Shown in pieces: positions 8,856-17,690 of a stretch of 64,000 nucleotides of DNA (positions within the stretch are counted from its first letter, which is position 1; each line of letters starts with the position of its first letter). The position numbers and the translations under genes are program-made. Under the pieces are notes generated by a model that searched no databases, had not been told where the DNA came from, and worked only from the letters and a program-made list of their open reading frames with translations. The stretch spans positions 2,108,001-2,172,000 of the forward strand of contig NZ_QXMH01000001.1 of NCBI RefSeq assembly GCF_003568665.1. Direction: 5' to 3'. This DNA comes from Chitinophaga alhagiae. Lineage in GTDB: Bacteria; Bacteroidota; Bacteroidia; Chitinophagales; Chitinophagaceae.

Positions 8856-10229
8856 ATGAAGCCCGTTACTGACACGTACAACGCCCAGCGGCGCTTTTTC
8901 GATTCCAGCGCTACCCGTTCTTATGCCTTCCGCAAGGCACAGCTGAAGCAGCTCAAGAAGGTGATCAGGCGCCACGAAGCCGCCATACTGGCCGCCCTGC
9001 ATGTAGACCTCGGCAAGCATCCCATGGAGGCCTTTGGCAGTGAGGTAGGCCTGTTATATGACGAAATAGACCACACCCTGACCAACCTGCGGCAATGGAT
9101 GCGGCCGCAACCGGTCAGCTCGCCGTTGCTGCATTACCCCTCCGGCAGCAAGATCTACCCGGAGCCCAAGGGGCTAACCCTGCTGATAGGACCATGGAAT
9201 TACCCGTTCCAGCTACTTGTCAACCCGTTGATAGGCGCTATTGCTGCCGGCAACTGCGCCATACTCAAGCCCTCCGAGATGGCCCCGCACACAGAGGCCA
9301 TCACCCGGCAGGTAATTGCTGAAGCGTTTGATCCCGTTTTTGTGACGGTAGTGACCGGGGAAGGGCAGGAAGTGATCCCTGAGCTGCTGCGGCACCGCTT
9401 CGACCATATTTTTTTTACCGGCAGCATACCCGTGGGCCGCAAAATACTGGAAATGGCCGCGCCCCACCTCACTCCCGTTACCCTGGAGCTGGGCGGCAAA
9501 AGCCCCTGTGTGGTAGACGCGTCCGCCAACCTCAAAACGGCCGCCAAACGCATCATCTGGGGCAAATGCTGGAACGCGGGGCAAACCTGCATTGCGCCAG
9601 ACTATGTGCTGGCCCATGAAACCATTGCCGCACCACTGCTGGAACACATGAAGGCCGCCATCACACAGTTTTTTGGAGAAAATCCGGCCAACAGCCCGGA
9701 CTACCCGCGCATCATCAACCATAAACGTTTTGACCACCTGGCCACCTACCTGCAGCAGGGCCATGTGGAGGCCGGGGGCGGAACGGACAGGGAGCAGCTG
9801 TACATAGCCCCCACTATTCTCACCAACGTGTCTTTTGACGCGCCGGTGATGAAGGAGGAAATTTTCGGGCCGGTGCTGCCCGTTATCACCTACCGCAATA
9901 CAGACGAGGCGGTGGGCATGATTGCCCGCAATCCTTATCCGTTGTCTTTATACGTTTTTTCAGGTAACCGTAAAACGGAGCAGGCGTTCATTAACAGGGT
10001 GGCCTTTGGCGGCGGTTGTATTAACAATACGCTGGTGCATTTCACCAATACGGAGCTGCCCTTCGGCGGCATTGGCTACAGTGGTATGGGGCGCTACCAT
10101 GGCCGCTCCAGCTTTGAAGAGTTCACGCATATGAAGGGCGTGATGAAAACCGCTACCTGGCTGGATGTGCCGGTGAAATACCCGCCCTTCGGTAACAAAA
10201 TAAAACTGGCTAAAATGATCATGAAATAG
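8856..10229 (+). CDS. Aldehyde dehydrogenase, class-3 (ALDH3) type
   Basis: A 457-residue NAD(P)-dependent aldehyde dehydrogenase that oxidises aldehydes to carboxylic acids. Key residues are visible: the nucleotide-binding Asn in GPWNYPF (about 112-118), Glu211 in the ELGGKSP motif and the nucleophile Cys245 in GQTCIAPDY. The short length and position of the cysteine match the ALDH3 subfamily, which acts on fatty and aromatic aldehydes, rather than the about 500-residue ALDH1/2 types. The ATG at 8856 is chosen because the 50-residue in-frame extension upstream overlaps the gatB start and promoter and lacks family similarity. The exact substrate is unknown. Confidence 0.93.
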   Translation: MKPVTDTYNAQRRFFDSSATRSYAFRKAQLKQLKKVIRRHEAAILAALHVDLGKHPMEAFGSEVGLLYDEIDHTLTNLRQWMRPQPVSSPLLHYPSGSKIYPEPKGLTLLIGPWNYPFQLLVNPLIGAIAAGNCAILKPSEMAPHTEAITRQVIAEAFDPVFVTVVTGEGQEVIPELLRHRFDHIFFTGSIPVGRKILEMAAPHLTPVTLELGGKSPCVVDASANLKTAAKRIIWGKCWNAGQTCIAPDYVLAHETIAAPLLEHMKAAITQFFGENPANSPDYPRIINHKRFDHLATYLQQGHVEAGGGTDREQLYIAPTILTNVSFDAPVMKEEIFGPVLPVITYRNTDEAVGMIARNPYPLSLYVFSGNRKTEQAFINRVAFGGGCINNTLVHFTNTELPFGGIGYSGMGRYHGRSSFEEFTHMKGVMKTATWLDVPVKYPPFGNKIKLAKMIMK

Positions 10230-10233
10230 AAAA

Positions 10234-10262
10234 CGGCCCGCATTACGCGGGCCGCTTCTTTT
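10234..10262. terminator. Terminator between aldehyde dehydrogenase and PDZ genes
   Basis: Stem 10234-10241 with 10247-10254 (8 bp, GC-rich), loop of five, then TTCTTTT. It lies between convergent genes. Confidence 0.75.
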
Positions 10263-10281
10263 GCTTACACTTAAACTATAA

Positions 10282-11250
10282 TTACAAATTTTCGGTATTC
10301 AGTCTTTTGGGCACTTTAATGGTGAGCGTTTCCGTTTTGCCGTTGCGCCGCACTTTGGCGGTGATGCTGCTCTCCTGCTGGTGGTCACGGTAGGCTGCTG
10401 CCACTTCCGCAGCGTTCTTCACCGCTTTGCCGGCAATTTCCGTTACCACATCATTTTCGGCAAAACCTGCTTCTTCAGCGGCAGAGCCTTTGGTAACGCC
10501 TAGCACTTTTGCGCCGTTACCTTCTTCGGTATCCTGAACAGACAGGCCCAGGCGGTTACCGCGGTTGCCAAACGCGGGGCCAAAGCTGCCAAAGGGAGGC
10601 ATGTCACCACGAAAGCGGAACTGGTTATCCGGCCGGGCAGGCGGGAAATTGAAAATGCGGGGCACGTTGTCTGTACGTTTGCCGAGCGTGGCGGTTGCCT
10701 TGCTTTCTTTACCGTTGCGTTTATATGTTACCGTTACCTTGTCTCCCGGTTCCATTTCTCCTATCGTCTCATGCAGGTCTTGCGGCTCGCTCACTTTTTT
10801 ATCGTTCACAGCGGTGATCACATCGCCTTTTTTGAGGCCGGCCTTTTCGGCGGCGGTACCTTCTCCTACTTCAACCACGGTGGCGCCGGCGGCTTCTTTC
10901 TTTTCGGTGATGACACCCAGTACGGCCTTGTTGCCGGTAATGGCGAAGCTATGGTCATCATCATCGTTGAAGAAAGGCATGGCGCCCATATTACCGTTGC
11001 GGGGAACAATGCGGCGGCGCTGGATGATGATGCCGTCTCCTTTGTAGGCATTCAGCTGCTGGCCGTCTGCCAGCACCTCTCCATCTCTGATCTCGATGGT
11101 TACTTTGGCGTTTTTGTCACCATTTTTTCTTTTAATGACGATCTCATCATACTCTCCCAGTTTACCGGAACGTTTTTCCTGGGCGGCGGCCGGCAATACC
11201 AGTGAGGTGGCCAGGGCGCTCATGCTGAGGATGTACAATAATTTGCGCAT
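10282..11250 (-). CDS. Periplasmic tandem PDZ-domain protein without a protease domain
   Basis: A 322-residue secreted protein with a Sec signal peptide (cleavage near residue 23, P-A-A-A-Q). A short beta-rich N-terminal segment is followed by PDZ1 (about 105-190, GLKKGDVITAVNDKKV) and PDZ2 (about 230-315, GFAENDVVTEIAGKAV). Both match the C-terminal PDZ pair of HtrA/DegP proteases, but there is no trypsin-like catalytic domain. A Phe/Pro/Arg-rich linker joins the PDZ domains. It could be a periplasmic adaptor or substrate-recognition module; the role is inference. It is monocistronic, with its own -7 box and no neighbouring protease gene. Confidence 0.85.
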   Translation of the reverse strand: MRKLLYILSMSALATSLVLPAAAQEKRSGKLGEYDEIVIKRKNGDKNAKVTIEIRDGEVLADGQQLNAYKGDGIIIQRRRIVPRNGNMGAMPFFNDDDDHSFAITGNKAVLGVITEKKEAAGATVVEVGEGTAAEKAGLKKGDVITAVNDKKVSEPQDLHETIGEMEPGDKVTVTYKRNGKESKATATLGKRTDNVPRIFNFPPARPDNQFRFRGDMPPFGSFGPAFGNRGNRLGLSVQDTEEGNGAKVLGVTKGSAAEEAGFAENDVVTEIAGKAVKNAAEVAAAYRDHQQESSITAKVRRNGKTETLTIKVPKRLNTENL

Positions 11251-11274
11251 ATCAAAACGTGTTTACGGTTTTCG

Positions 11275-11282
11275 CAAATTTA
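11275..11282 (-). promoter_or_regulatory. -7 promoter element of the PDZ-protein gene
   Basis: Minus-strand TAAATTTG, matching TAnnTTTG, with a predicted transcript start about 21 nt before the ATG at 11250. Confidence 0.45.
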
Positions 11283-11378
11283 AGGTTGGGAGAGGGTAAG
11301 GAAATGTTAAAATAGATGGGGCGGGATAAAAAGATTGTTAAAAAGACGGGAGGGAGGAAAGCTTTGCGGGAACCGGTC

Positions 11379-11407
11379 AAAAAAAAGGCTGGCCAAACGG
11401 CCAGCCT
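11379..11407 (-). terminator. Terminator of alaS
   Basis: A 9-bp stem plus A-T closing pair (11386-11394 with 11399-11407), 4-nt loop, and a run of A at 11379-11386 that reads as T on the minus strand. Confidence 0.85.
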
Positions 11408-11427
11408 GACAATTATATTTCCGGGAC

Positions 11428-14046
11428 TCACAACAGCCCTTTTACTTTTTCTATCACAGCATCGAGGTTACCGGCATCCTGACCGCCCGCTGTTGCCAGC
11501 GTAGGTTGGCCGCCTCCTCCGCCCTTGATCAGCGGGGCTACCTGTTCTTTTATGATCTTCTGCGCGCTCAAACCCTTGTCTTTCACCAGGCTGTCAGATA
11601 ACATCACCACTACCTGCGCCTTGCCGCCTGTTTCCGCGCAGAGTACCACCAGGTAAGGCTCGGAGAGCTTGTCTTTTACGGCGAAAGCAAATTGCCGGAG
11701 CATGTCTGCGCTGCCCGCCTCCACCTGTGTACCCAGGAACTGTACGCCGTTTACCGTGGCTGCCTTAGCAGGCAGCGCTGCGGCCAGTTGCTGCACCTGC
11801 TTCAGCTCCAGTGCGGCCACCTGTTTTTCCAGCGCGGCTTTTTCGTTCACCAGGTTTTCTACCGCGGCGCCGGCGTCTTTCGGGTTCTTCAATTGCGCTT
11901 TTACGGCTTTCAATTGCTGCAGCTGCTCGCTCACATAGGTCTCCGCTTTGGCGCCCGTTACGGCTTCCACACGGCGCACCCCGGCGGCCACCGCACCTTC
12001 AGATACAAATTTGAACAGGCCCAGCTCGCCCGTACTGCCTACGTGGGTACCGCCGCAAAGCTCTATGGAATAGGCCGGGTCTATGGTCACCACACGCACG
12101 GTTTCACCGTATTTTTCGCCAAACAGCGCCATGGCGCCAAGTTTAAGCGCCTCTTCACGGGGCAGTTCCTTTATAACCACGGGAATGTTTTCCCTGATCT
12201 TTTCATTTACAATGGCTTCAATTTGGGCCAGCTCCTCATCTGTTACCTTGGCAAAATGGGAAAAGTCGAAACGCAGGTAATCCGCGTTCACCAGCGATCC
12301 TTTTTGCGCCACGTGCGTACCCAGTACCTGGCGCAGGGCGGCATGCAGCAGGTGCGTGGCAGAGTGGTGGCGGGTAATGCCCTGCCGTTTGGCGGCATCT
12401 ACCTCGGCCTGCACGGCGCCTTCTATTTTGACGGGCAGCTTGTCCGTAAAATGTACGATGAGGTCGTTTTCCTTTTTGGTATCTGTTACCGGAATGATCT
12501 CTCCGTTGAAGCGCAGTACGCCGGTATCTCCTACTTGCCCGCCGCTTTCCGCGTAGAAGGGCGTTTTGTCCAGCACCAGCTGGTATTGCTCTTTGCCTTT
12601 CGCTTTTATTTTCCGGTATTTGAGCACCTGGGCCGTTGCAGCCAGTTCGGTATAACCGGTGAAAATGCCGGAGGGCTGCTCGCTCAGCAGCGTCCAGTCT
12701 CCCATGTCCAGCTCCGTGGCCGCGCGGGAACGGTCTTTCTGTTTTTTCATTTCGGCCTCAAACCCCGCCATGTCTACCGAATAGCCTTTTTCAGAGGCTA
12801 TCAGGTTGGTGAGGTCAATGGGGAAGCCGTAGGTATCAAACAGCTCAAACGCGGTTTTGCCTTCAATTACAGGCTGTGCGGCGGTGGCGGCAGTGATGGC
12901 CTCAATGCGGCTCAGGCCACTGTCCAGCGTACGGAGAAAACCGTTCTCCTCTTCGAACACTACTTTTTTCACAAAATCTTCCTGCTGCTGCAGCTCGGGA
13001 AATACCTGGCTGAACTGTGCTGCCAGTACAGGCACCAGCTCATGCAGCAGCGGCTTTTTCACATCCAGGAAGGAGAAGTAGTACCGCACGGCGCGGCGCA
13101 GGATGCGGCGAATTACGTACCCGGCGCCGTTGTTGGCGGGCAGCTGACCGTCTGCAATAGTGAAGCAGATGGCGCGGATGTGGTCCGCGATGACGCGGAA
13201 GGCGATGTCTGTTTTTTCCACCTGGCCGTATTGTTTGCCGCAGAGTTTTTCTGTAGCGTGTATTACGGGGGTGAATACGTCTGTATCGTAATTGCTTTGT
13301 TTGCCCTGCAATACCCGCACCAGGCGTTCAAAGCCCATGCCCGTGTCTACATGTTTGGCGGGCAGCGGCTCCAGGGAACCGTCTTTCAGGCGGTTGAACT
13401 GCATGAATACGTTGTTCCATATCTCAATGACCTGCGGGTGGTCTTTATTCACCAGGTCTTTGCCCGGCATGGCCGCTCTTTCTTCATCTGGCCGGCAGTC
13501 TACATGTATCTCAGAACAGGGGCCGCAGGGGCCGGTATCGCCCATTTCCCAGAAGTTGTCTTTTTTGTTGCCCATCAGGATGCGGTCTTCCGCCACATGT
13601 CTTTTCCAGAAGGCCGTGGCCTCGCTGTCAGGCGCCAGCCCTTCCGCCGCATCTCCTTCAAACACAGTTACATACAGCCGGTCTTTGGGCAGCTTGTATA
13701 CCCCTGTCAGCAGCTCCCAGCTCCAGGCAATAGCCTCTTCCTTGAAATAGTCGCCAAAGCTCCAGTTACCCAGCATTTCGAACATGGTGTGGTGGTAGGT
13801 GTCAATGCCCACCTCCTCCAGGTCGTTGTGCTTGCCGCTTACGCGCAGGCACTTCTGGGTATCTGCCACCCTTTTCCAGGTGGCCGGTTTGTTGCCGAGA
13901 AAAATGTCTTTGAACTGGTTCATGCCCGCATTGGTAAACAGCAGGGTAGGGTCGTTCTTTACCACAATAGGGGCCGAAGGCACAATGTGATGGCCTTTGG
14001 AAGCAAAAAAATCCAGGAATTGTTGTCTGATCTCGGCTGCGGTCAT
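11428..14046 (-). CDS. alaS: Alanine--tRNA ligase
   Basis: An 872-residue class II synthetase that charges tRNA(Ala). The N-terminal aminoacylation domain opens with TAAEIRQQFLDFFASKGH. The editing domain carries the zinc-type motif HHSATHLLH and the later ELCGGTHV Cys-His pair. The C-terminal DHHA1/C-Ala domain ends in a glycine run followed by QPTLATAGG. Length is normal for a full-length bacterial AlaRS including the C-terminal domain. It is monocistronic: its terminator lies just downstream, and the 300 bp upstream separate it from the divergent peptidase gene. Confidence 0.98.
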   Translation of the reverse strand: MTAAEIRQQFLDFFASKGHHIVPSAPIVVKNDPTLLFTNAGMNQFKDIFLGNKPATWKRVADTQKCLRVSGKHNDLEEVGIDTYHHTMFEMLGNWSFGDYFKEEAIAWSWELLTGVYKLPKDRLYVTVFEGDAAEGLAPDSEATAFWKRHVAEDRILMGNKKDNFWEMGDTGPCGPCSEIHVDCRPDEERAAMPGKDLVNKDHPQVIEIWNNVFMQFNRLKDGSLEPLPAKHVDTGMGFERLVRVLQGKQSNYDTDVFTPVIHATEKLCGKQYGQVEKTDIAFRVIADHIRAICFTIADGQLPANNGAGYVIRRILRRAVRYYFSFLDVKKPLLHELVPVLAAQFSQVFPELQQQEDFVKKVVFEEENGFLRTLDSGLSRIEAITAATAAQPVIEGKTAFELFDTYGFPIDLTNLIASEKGYSVDMAGFEAEMKKQKDRSRAATELDMGDWTLLSEQPSGIFTGYTELAATAQVLKYRKIKAKGKEQYQLVLDKTPFYAESGGQVGDTGVLRFNGEIIPVTDTKKENDLIVHFTDKLPVKIEGAVQAEVDAAKRQGITRHHSATHLLHAALRQVLGTHVAQKGSLVNADYLRFDFSHFAKVTDEELAQIEAIVNEKIRENIPVVIKELPREEALKLGAMALFGEKYGETVRVVTIDPAYSIELCGGTHVGSTGELGLFKFVSEGAVAAGVRRVEAVTGAKAETYVSEQLQQLKAVKAQLKNPKDAGAAVENLVNEKAALEKQVAALELKQVQQLAAALPAKAATVNGVQFLGTQVEAGSADMLRQFAFAVKDKLSEPYLVVLCAETGGKAQVVVMLSDSLVKDKGLSAQKIIKEQVAPLIKGGGGGQPTLATAGGQDAGNLDAVIEKVKGLL

Positions 14047-14351
14047 AAAATATTACTACGTATTAATATCTAATTTTAACTTTATAATTGCGTCGGTTCC
14101 AAATTTGGCGTTTATTTGTATTTTATGCAAAGTGGTCCGCCGGGAAAATTGGCGCTCAAAAGGTTGCCGTTTTAGCCTATTTCACTTAGGTTTGTGCACC
14201 CCTGTTTATACCGCCGCTGCTGCCAGGGGCGTTTGAACGCGGTGCAAAAATATCGAAATAAATAGATTGTATTCATCAAAAAAACAAGCTATAACCGCCG
14301 TTTTCCTGTGAAAAACCGGGAATGCGTACGCCATATCAAGCCAACTGGTAC
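14047..14351. other. Intergenic region between divergent alaS and the M23 peptidase gene
   Basis: About 305 bases without a gene. A minus-strand TATTTTTG (14245-14252) matches the -7 element and could start a long alaS leader of about 190 nt, but spacing to a TTG is poor. No tRNA-like fold or riboswitch was recognised. Confidence 0.45.
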
Positions 14352-15323
14352 ATGAAGAAGGTCAAATATTTCTACAATACTCAAACGCTCAAGTACGAAA
14401 AGCTCGTAGTATCCCTGCGGGTGAAAATACTCCGGATACTGGGTTTTTTATCAGCCGCCATTGTAACGGGCATCCTTTTCCTTTCTGTGGCTTACCGCTT
14501 CCTGGACTCTCCCAAGGAAAAGCTGTTGCGCCGGGACATTGACAATATGAAGGAAGAGTACGAAGGCCTCAAAGGCCGTATGGCAGACCTCAAAACGGAA
14601 ATTGACGAGTTGCAGCACCGCGATAATTCCATTTACCGGGTCATTTTTGAAGCGGCCCCTATTCCAGACAGCGTGCGTGCCGGCCAGCCTGACAAGGATG
14701 AAGAGATACAGCAGCTGCAGCGCAAGGAGAACGGTGAAATTATTGCCAGCGCCGCCAGAATGCTGGGGGAACTGACCAACCGCGTAAAAATGCAGGAAAA
14801 ATCTTACCTGCAGATAGAAGACCTGATCAAGAACAAACAGAAAATGCTGGCCTCCATACCGGCCATTCAGCCGGTGGCCAATAAAGACCTTGACCGTATT
14901 GCCTCCGGTTTCGGCTACCGCATAGATCCGATCTACAAAACCATGAAGTTTCACAGCGGGCTTGACTTTACTGCGCCTTCCGGTACGCCCATTTACGCTA
15001 CCGGAGACGGGGTGATAGAAGAGGCCAGCCTCAGCGATGTAGGCTACGGCAACCACGTAGTGGTCAATCATGGGTATGGTTACAAATCCCTGTACGGCCA
15101 CATGGTGCGCATGAAGGTGAAACGCGGGCAGGGCGTGAAGCGGGGCGATGTGCTGGGCTGGGTAGGCAGCACCGGCAAGTCTACCGGGCCGCATTGCCAC
15201 TACGAAGTGGTGAAGAATGGCGTGAAGGTAGACCCCGTGTATTTCTTTTACAACGACCTTACCCCGGAACAATTTGACCGCATGCTGAAAATTGCCCGCT
15301 CCGGCAACCAGTCTTTCGATTAA
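14352..15323 (+). CDS. M23 family metallopeptidase, membrane-anchored LytM-type
   Basis: A 323-residue peptidoglycan endopeptidase candidate. The ATG at 14352 gives the conserved Bacteroidota start KKVKYFYNTQTLKYEKL. One transmembrane helix lies at about 27-48, placing the rest in the periplasm. A coiled coil (about 55-160) precedes the LytM domain (about 185-295). The zinc ligands are intact: His201 and Asp205 in HSGLD, and His281/His283 in PHCHYEV; LYGHM provides another active-site His at 250. It should therefore be catalytically competent, unlike the coiled-coil activator EnvC. It probably cleaves peptide crosslinks in cell-wall remodelling or division. The downstream MerR gene follows after 123 bp. 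Confidence 0.92.
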   Translation: MKKVKYFYNTQTLKYEKLVVSLRVKILRILGFLSAAIVTGILFLSVAYRFLDSPKEKLLRRDIDNMKEEYEGLKGRMADLKTEIDELQHRDNSIYRVIFEAAPIPDSVRAGQPDKDEEIQQLQRKENGEIIASAARMLGELTNRVKMQEKSYLQIEDLIKNKQKMLASIPAIQPVANKDLDRIASGFGYRIDPIYKTMKFHSGLDFTAPSGTPIYATGDGVIEEASLSDVGYGNHVVVNHGYGYKSLYGHMVRMKVKRGQGVKRGDVLGWVGSTGKSTGPHCHYEVVKNGVKVDPVYFFYNDLTPEQFDRMLKIARSGNQSFD

Positions 15324-15446
15324 TGGAATGATTATTGGAGGAAATGCCCGGTTGTGCAAAAAATAGACGGTTTGGCAGGGCAGTATGCGTGAGCGATTCC
15401 GTAATATTGTATCAGTATTCTTTTTCAATCACAATTGATCTCGGTT

Positions 15447-15980
15447 ATGATGCAGCAACTGGATTTATTTGCCACTGAACTGCCAACGCCCGTTCCGCCG
15501 AAAGCAGCGCAACAACCGGCAACGGACAAGGAGAAGGATGCAGCGGACGCAGCGGCCAACGGCGGCGTAGTGGAACTGCCCGGCAAAGGCAAGAAACGCG
15601 GCCGCAAAAGCCTGAAAGAACTGGCCGGAGACCCTACCGTAATACAGGAGCTGGAAAAACTGACGCTGGACAAACAGTATTATTCCATCAGCGAGGTTGC
15701 CGGCATGTTCAGGGTCAACACCTCCCTGGTACGCTACTGGGAAAACGAGTTCGATATCCTGCAACCTAAAAAGAACCGGAAAGGAGACCGCCTCTTCAGG
15801 CAGGAAGACATCCACAACCTGAAGCTGATCTACCACTTGCTGCGTGAGCGGAAATATACTATTGAGGGGGCCAAGCAAAAGCTGCGGGAAGACAAGCGTT
15901 CCGCCTCCCGTAATTTTGAAATGGTGAAATCGCTGCAGAAGGTCAGAACATTTCTAACAGAGTTAAAAGATCAATTATAA
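15447..15980 (+). CDS. MerR family transcriptional regulator
   Basis: A 177-residue protein with a low-complexity, Ala/Pro/Lys-rich N-terminus (1-60) and a MerR winged-helix domain at about 78-146 (YYSISEVAGMFRVN, then LVRYWENEF). The C-terminal effector region is very short and has no metal-binding cysteines, so it is not a metal-responsive MerR. ATGs at 15447 and 15450 are both possible; an upstream TTG is less likely. This architecture is common in Bacteroidota next to M23 peptidases. The target is unknown. It probably shares an operon with the gene that starts 10 bp after its stop. Confidence 0.88.
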   Translation: MMQQLDLFATELPTPVPPKAAQQPATDKEKDAADAAANGGVVELPGKGKKRGRKSLKELAGDPTVIQELEKLTLDKQYYSISEVAGMFRVNTSLVRYWENEFDILQPKKNRKGDRLFRQEDIHNLKLIYHLLRERKYTIEGAKQKLREDKRSASRNFEMVKSLQKVRTFLTELKDQL

Positions 15981-15990
15981 ACCAGATATT

Positions 15991-16494
15991 ATGCGTTTAC
16001 ACAGAGTATTATTAGGATGCGGTTTACTGTTGTCTACCGTGGCCATGGGGCAGAACGGGCCCAGGCAGGTGAAGGGCAAGCTGGAACTGAAACAATTAAG
16101 CAACGATTCGGCCTTTGCATGGTTTTATACCGGCGTAAACAAATATGACGTGAATGCCAACATGGTGAACTACATCAAGACCAATAAAGAGAAAATAAAA
16201 CTGGTGGCCCTGGTGAACACGGCAGATGAGGCCAGCCGCAAACTGCTGCCCGAGTTTTATAAAGTGATGATACTGGCCAGCGTACCGGAAGAGAACATCC
16301 AGATGTACGGGGTGGATAACTCCGGCAATAGCGGGAGTGAGGCGGCAGACGGCTACAAGGTAAAAAAAGTACCCACCATACTGGTATTGCAGAACGGGAA
16401 AGAAGAAGGCCGTATCACGGCCGGTTCATCCGGCAGTGTGGAGGAAAACCTGGCCCAGATACTGATGAAAATGAATGCCAAGAGAAAAGATTGA
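15991..16494 (+). CDS. Secreted thioredoxin-fold protein lacking the CXXC motif
   Basis: A 167-residue protein with a signal peptide (cleavage after V-A-M-G, residue 20). The core has the beta-alpha-beta pattern of thioredoxins, with KLVALVNTADEASRKLLPEF where the active site would be, and a retained cis-Pro motif KKVPTILVLQNGKE. The CXXC positions are occupied by non-cysteine residues, so it cannot be a disulfide oxidoreductase. It may be a structural or chaperone-like thioredoxin relative. It follows the MerR gene by 10 bp and is closed by a terminator shared with the convergent MscS gene. Confidence 0.8.
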   Translation: MRLHRVLLGCGLLLSTVAMGQNGPRQVKGKLELKQLSNDSAFAWFYTGVNKYDVNANMVNYIKTNKEKIKLVALVNTADEASRKLLPEFYKVMILASVPEENIQMYGVDNSGNSGSEAADGYKVKKVPTILVLQNGKEEGRITAGSSGSVEENLAQILMKMNAKRKD

Positions 16495-16520
16495 TAAGCC
16501 TGCTTGCAGGCAACAAATAA

Positions 16521-16552
16521 AAGGCTGACCGTTTTGCGGTTGGCCTTTTTTG
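16521..16552. terminator. Terminator between the thioredoxin-fold and MscS genes
   Basis: An 11-bp stem with two wobble pairs (16521-16531 with 16537-16547), loop TTTTG, followed by a T run. It also has A residues on the other side for the convergent gene. Confidence 0.8.
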
Positions 16553-16568
16553 ATTGCAGCGTTCGGCA

Positions 16569-17672
16569 TCAGGCTGAAGGCGGCGTATCCGTTTTCATGG
16601 CCAGCCGTACGCCATACTGCTCCATGATGCCGATGGCGGCCAGGTTCACGTCTTCCCGCAGTTGGAGGTACCGGTTGCCGTCGAGAATATTGGTCATGTA
16701 AATGATCTGCAGCACAAAAGCATCTTTGCTGAAATCAAAAAAGTTCACGGAGTAGCCCGGTTCCACATCGCGGTGGCTGGCCAGCAGGGCATGGATGTCT
16801 TTCACCACTTGCGTTACGCTGGCGGCCGGTGTGTCTGCCGCCAGTTCCAGCTTGATGGCCACTCGTTGCTGGGTACGCAGCGAAAGATTGTCCAGCACGG
16901 AGTCTACCATCTTTTTGTTGGGCACGGTCACAAAGGTTTTTTCCAGCGTGCGGATGCGTGTGCTGCGCAGGCCTATTTTTTCCACGGTGCCCTGGAAGGA
17001 GTCTACCTTCACAAAATCTCCCACCCGGAACGGTTTGTCTGAAAAAATAATGAACGAGCCGATAAGGTTCTCGATGCTTTCCTTGGCGGCCAGGGCCAGG
17101 GCTGCCGCGCCTATGCCGAGGCCGGCCACCAGCTTCTCTACCAGCCCTTTCCCGAACAGGATGTGGATCACCACCATACTGCCCAGTATAATGATGATGG
17201 CCTTGAAAAAGTCACGAAAAAAAACAATGAACTGGTTGTCCGTTTTATCTTCTGTGAGGTCTGCCTTTTTTTCCAGGATGAGGGCTATGAAGTCTATCAG
17301 CCGCAATACTATCCAGATGATGGTGAGGCTGAAAGTAACCTGCAGTACCAGCTGTATCAGCGATTGCAGGCGGTAGGGGCCGCTGGCGCGGTTATACAGC
17401 GTGATGTTCAGCTCTTCCGGGAACACCAGGTGGTTGCTGGCCATAATGAACGCCGTGAGCAGCAGGAAGTATTCAAGCGGCCGCAGCAACAATTCCACAA
17501 ATTCATGCTCGCTGATTTGCGGGGACCAGTGTTTGATAAGCCTGAAAAGCCCCGCCGCCAGCTGTTTGGACAGGAAGCGGCGTATGAAGAAAATGAACAG
17601 TACAATAGCCAGCACAATGCCATAGTTGGCGATGGTATTGCCGAGAATGACCTGGTTCAGGATGTCTTTCAT
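16569..17672 (-). CDS. MscS family mechanosensitive ion channel
   Basis: A 367-residue inner-membrane channel that releases solutes on hypo-osmotic shock. About four transmembrane helices occupy the first 195 residues. The pore-lining helix region reads GLGIGAAALALAAKES, with the Gly/Ala packing typical of MscS TM3. The beta domain follows (FRVGDFVKVDSFQGTVEKIG, then TVPNKKMVDS). Length and topology fit the small MscS class with an extra N-terminal helix pair. It lies 18 bp downstream of the amidohydrolase gene and is probably co-transcribed with it, although no functional link is known. Confidence 0.92.
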   Translation of the reverse strand: MKDILNQVILGNTIANYGIVLAIVLFIFFIRRFLSKQLAAGLFRLIKHWSPQISEHEFVELLLRPLEYFLLLTAFIMASNHLVFPEELNITLYNRASGPYRLQSLIQLVLQVTFSLTIIWIVLRLIDFIALILEKKADLTEDKTDNQFIVFFRDFFKAIIIILGSMVVIHILFGKGLVEKLVAGLGIGAAALALAAKESIENLIGSFIIFSDKPFRVGDFVKVDSFQGTVEKIGLRSTRIRTLEKTFVTVPNKKMVDSVLDNLSLRTQQRVAIKLELAADTPAASVTQVVKDIHALLASHRDVEPGYSVNFFDFSKDAFVLQIIYMTNILDGNRYLQLREDVNLAAIGIMEQYGVRLAMKTDTPPSA

Positions 17673-17690
17673 AGTGATGCGGATGTATGC

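Noticed and set aside
11692..14073. A long antisense open frame (793 codons) over alaS
   Set aside because: It is fully opposite a conserved synthetase gene; its open state reflects the codon use of alaS and it has no recognisable domain.
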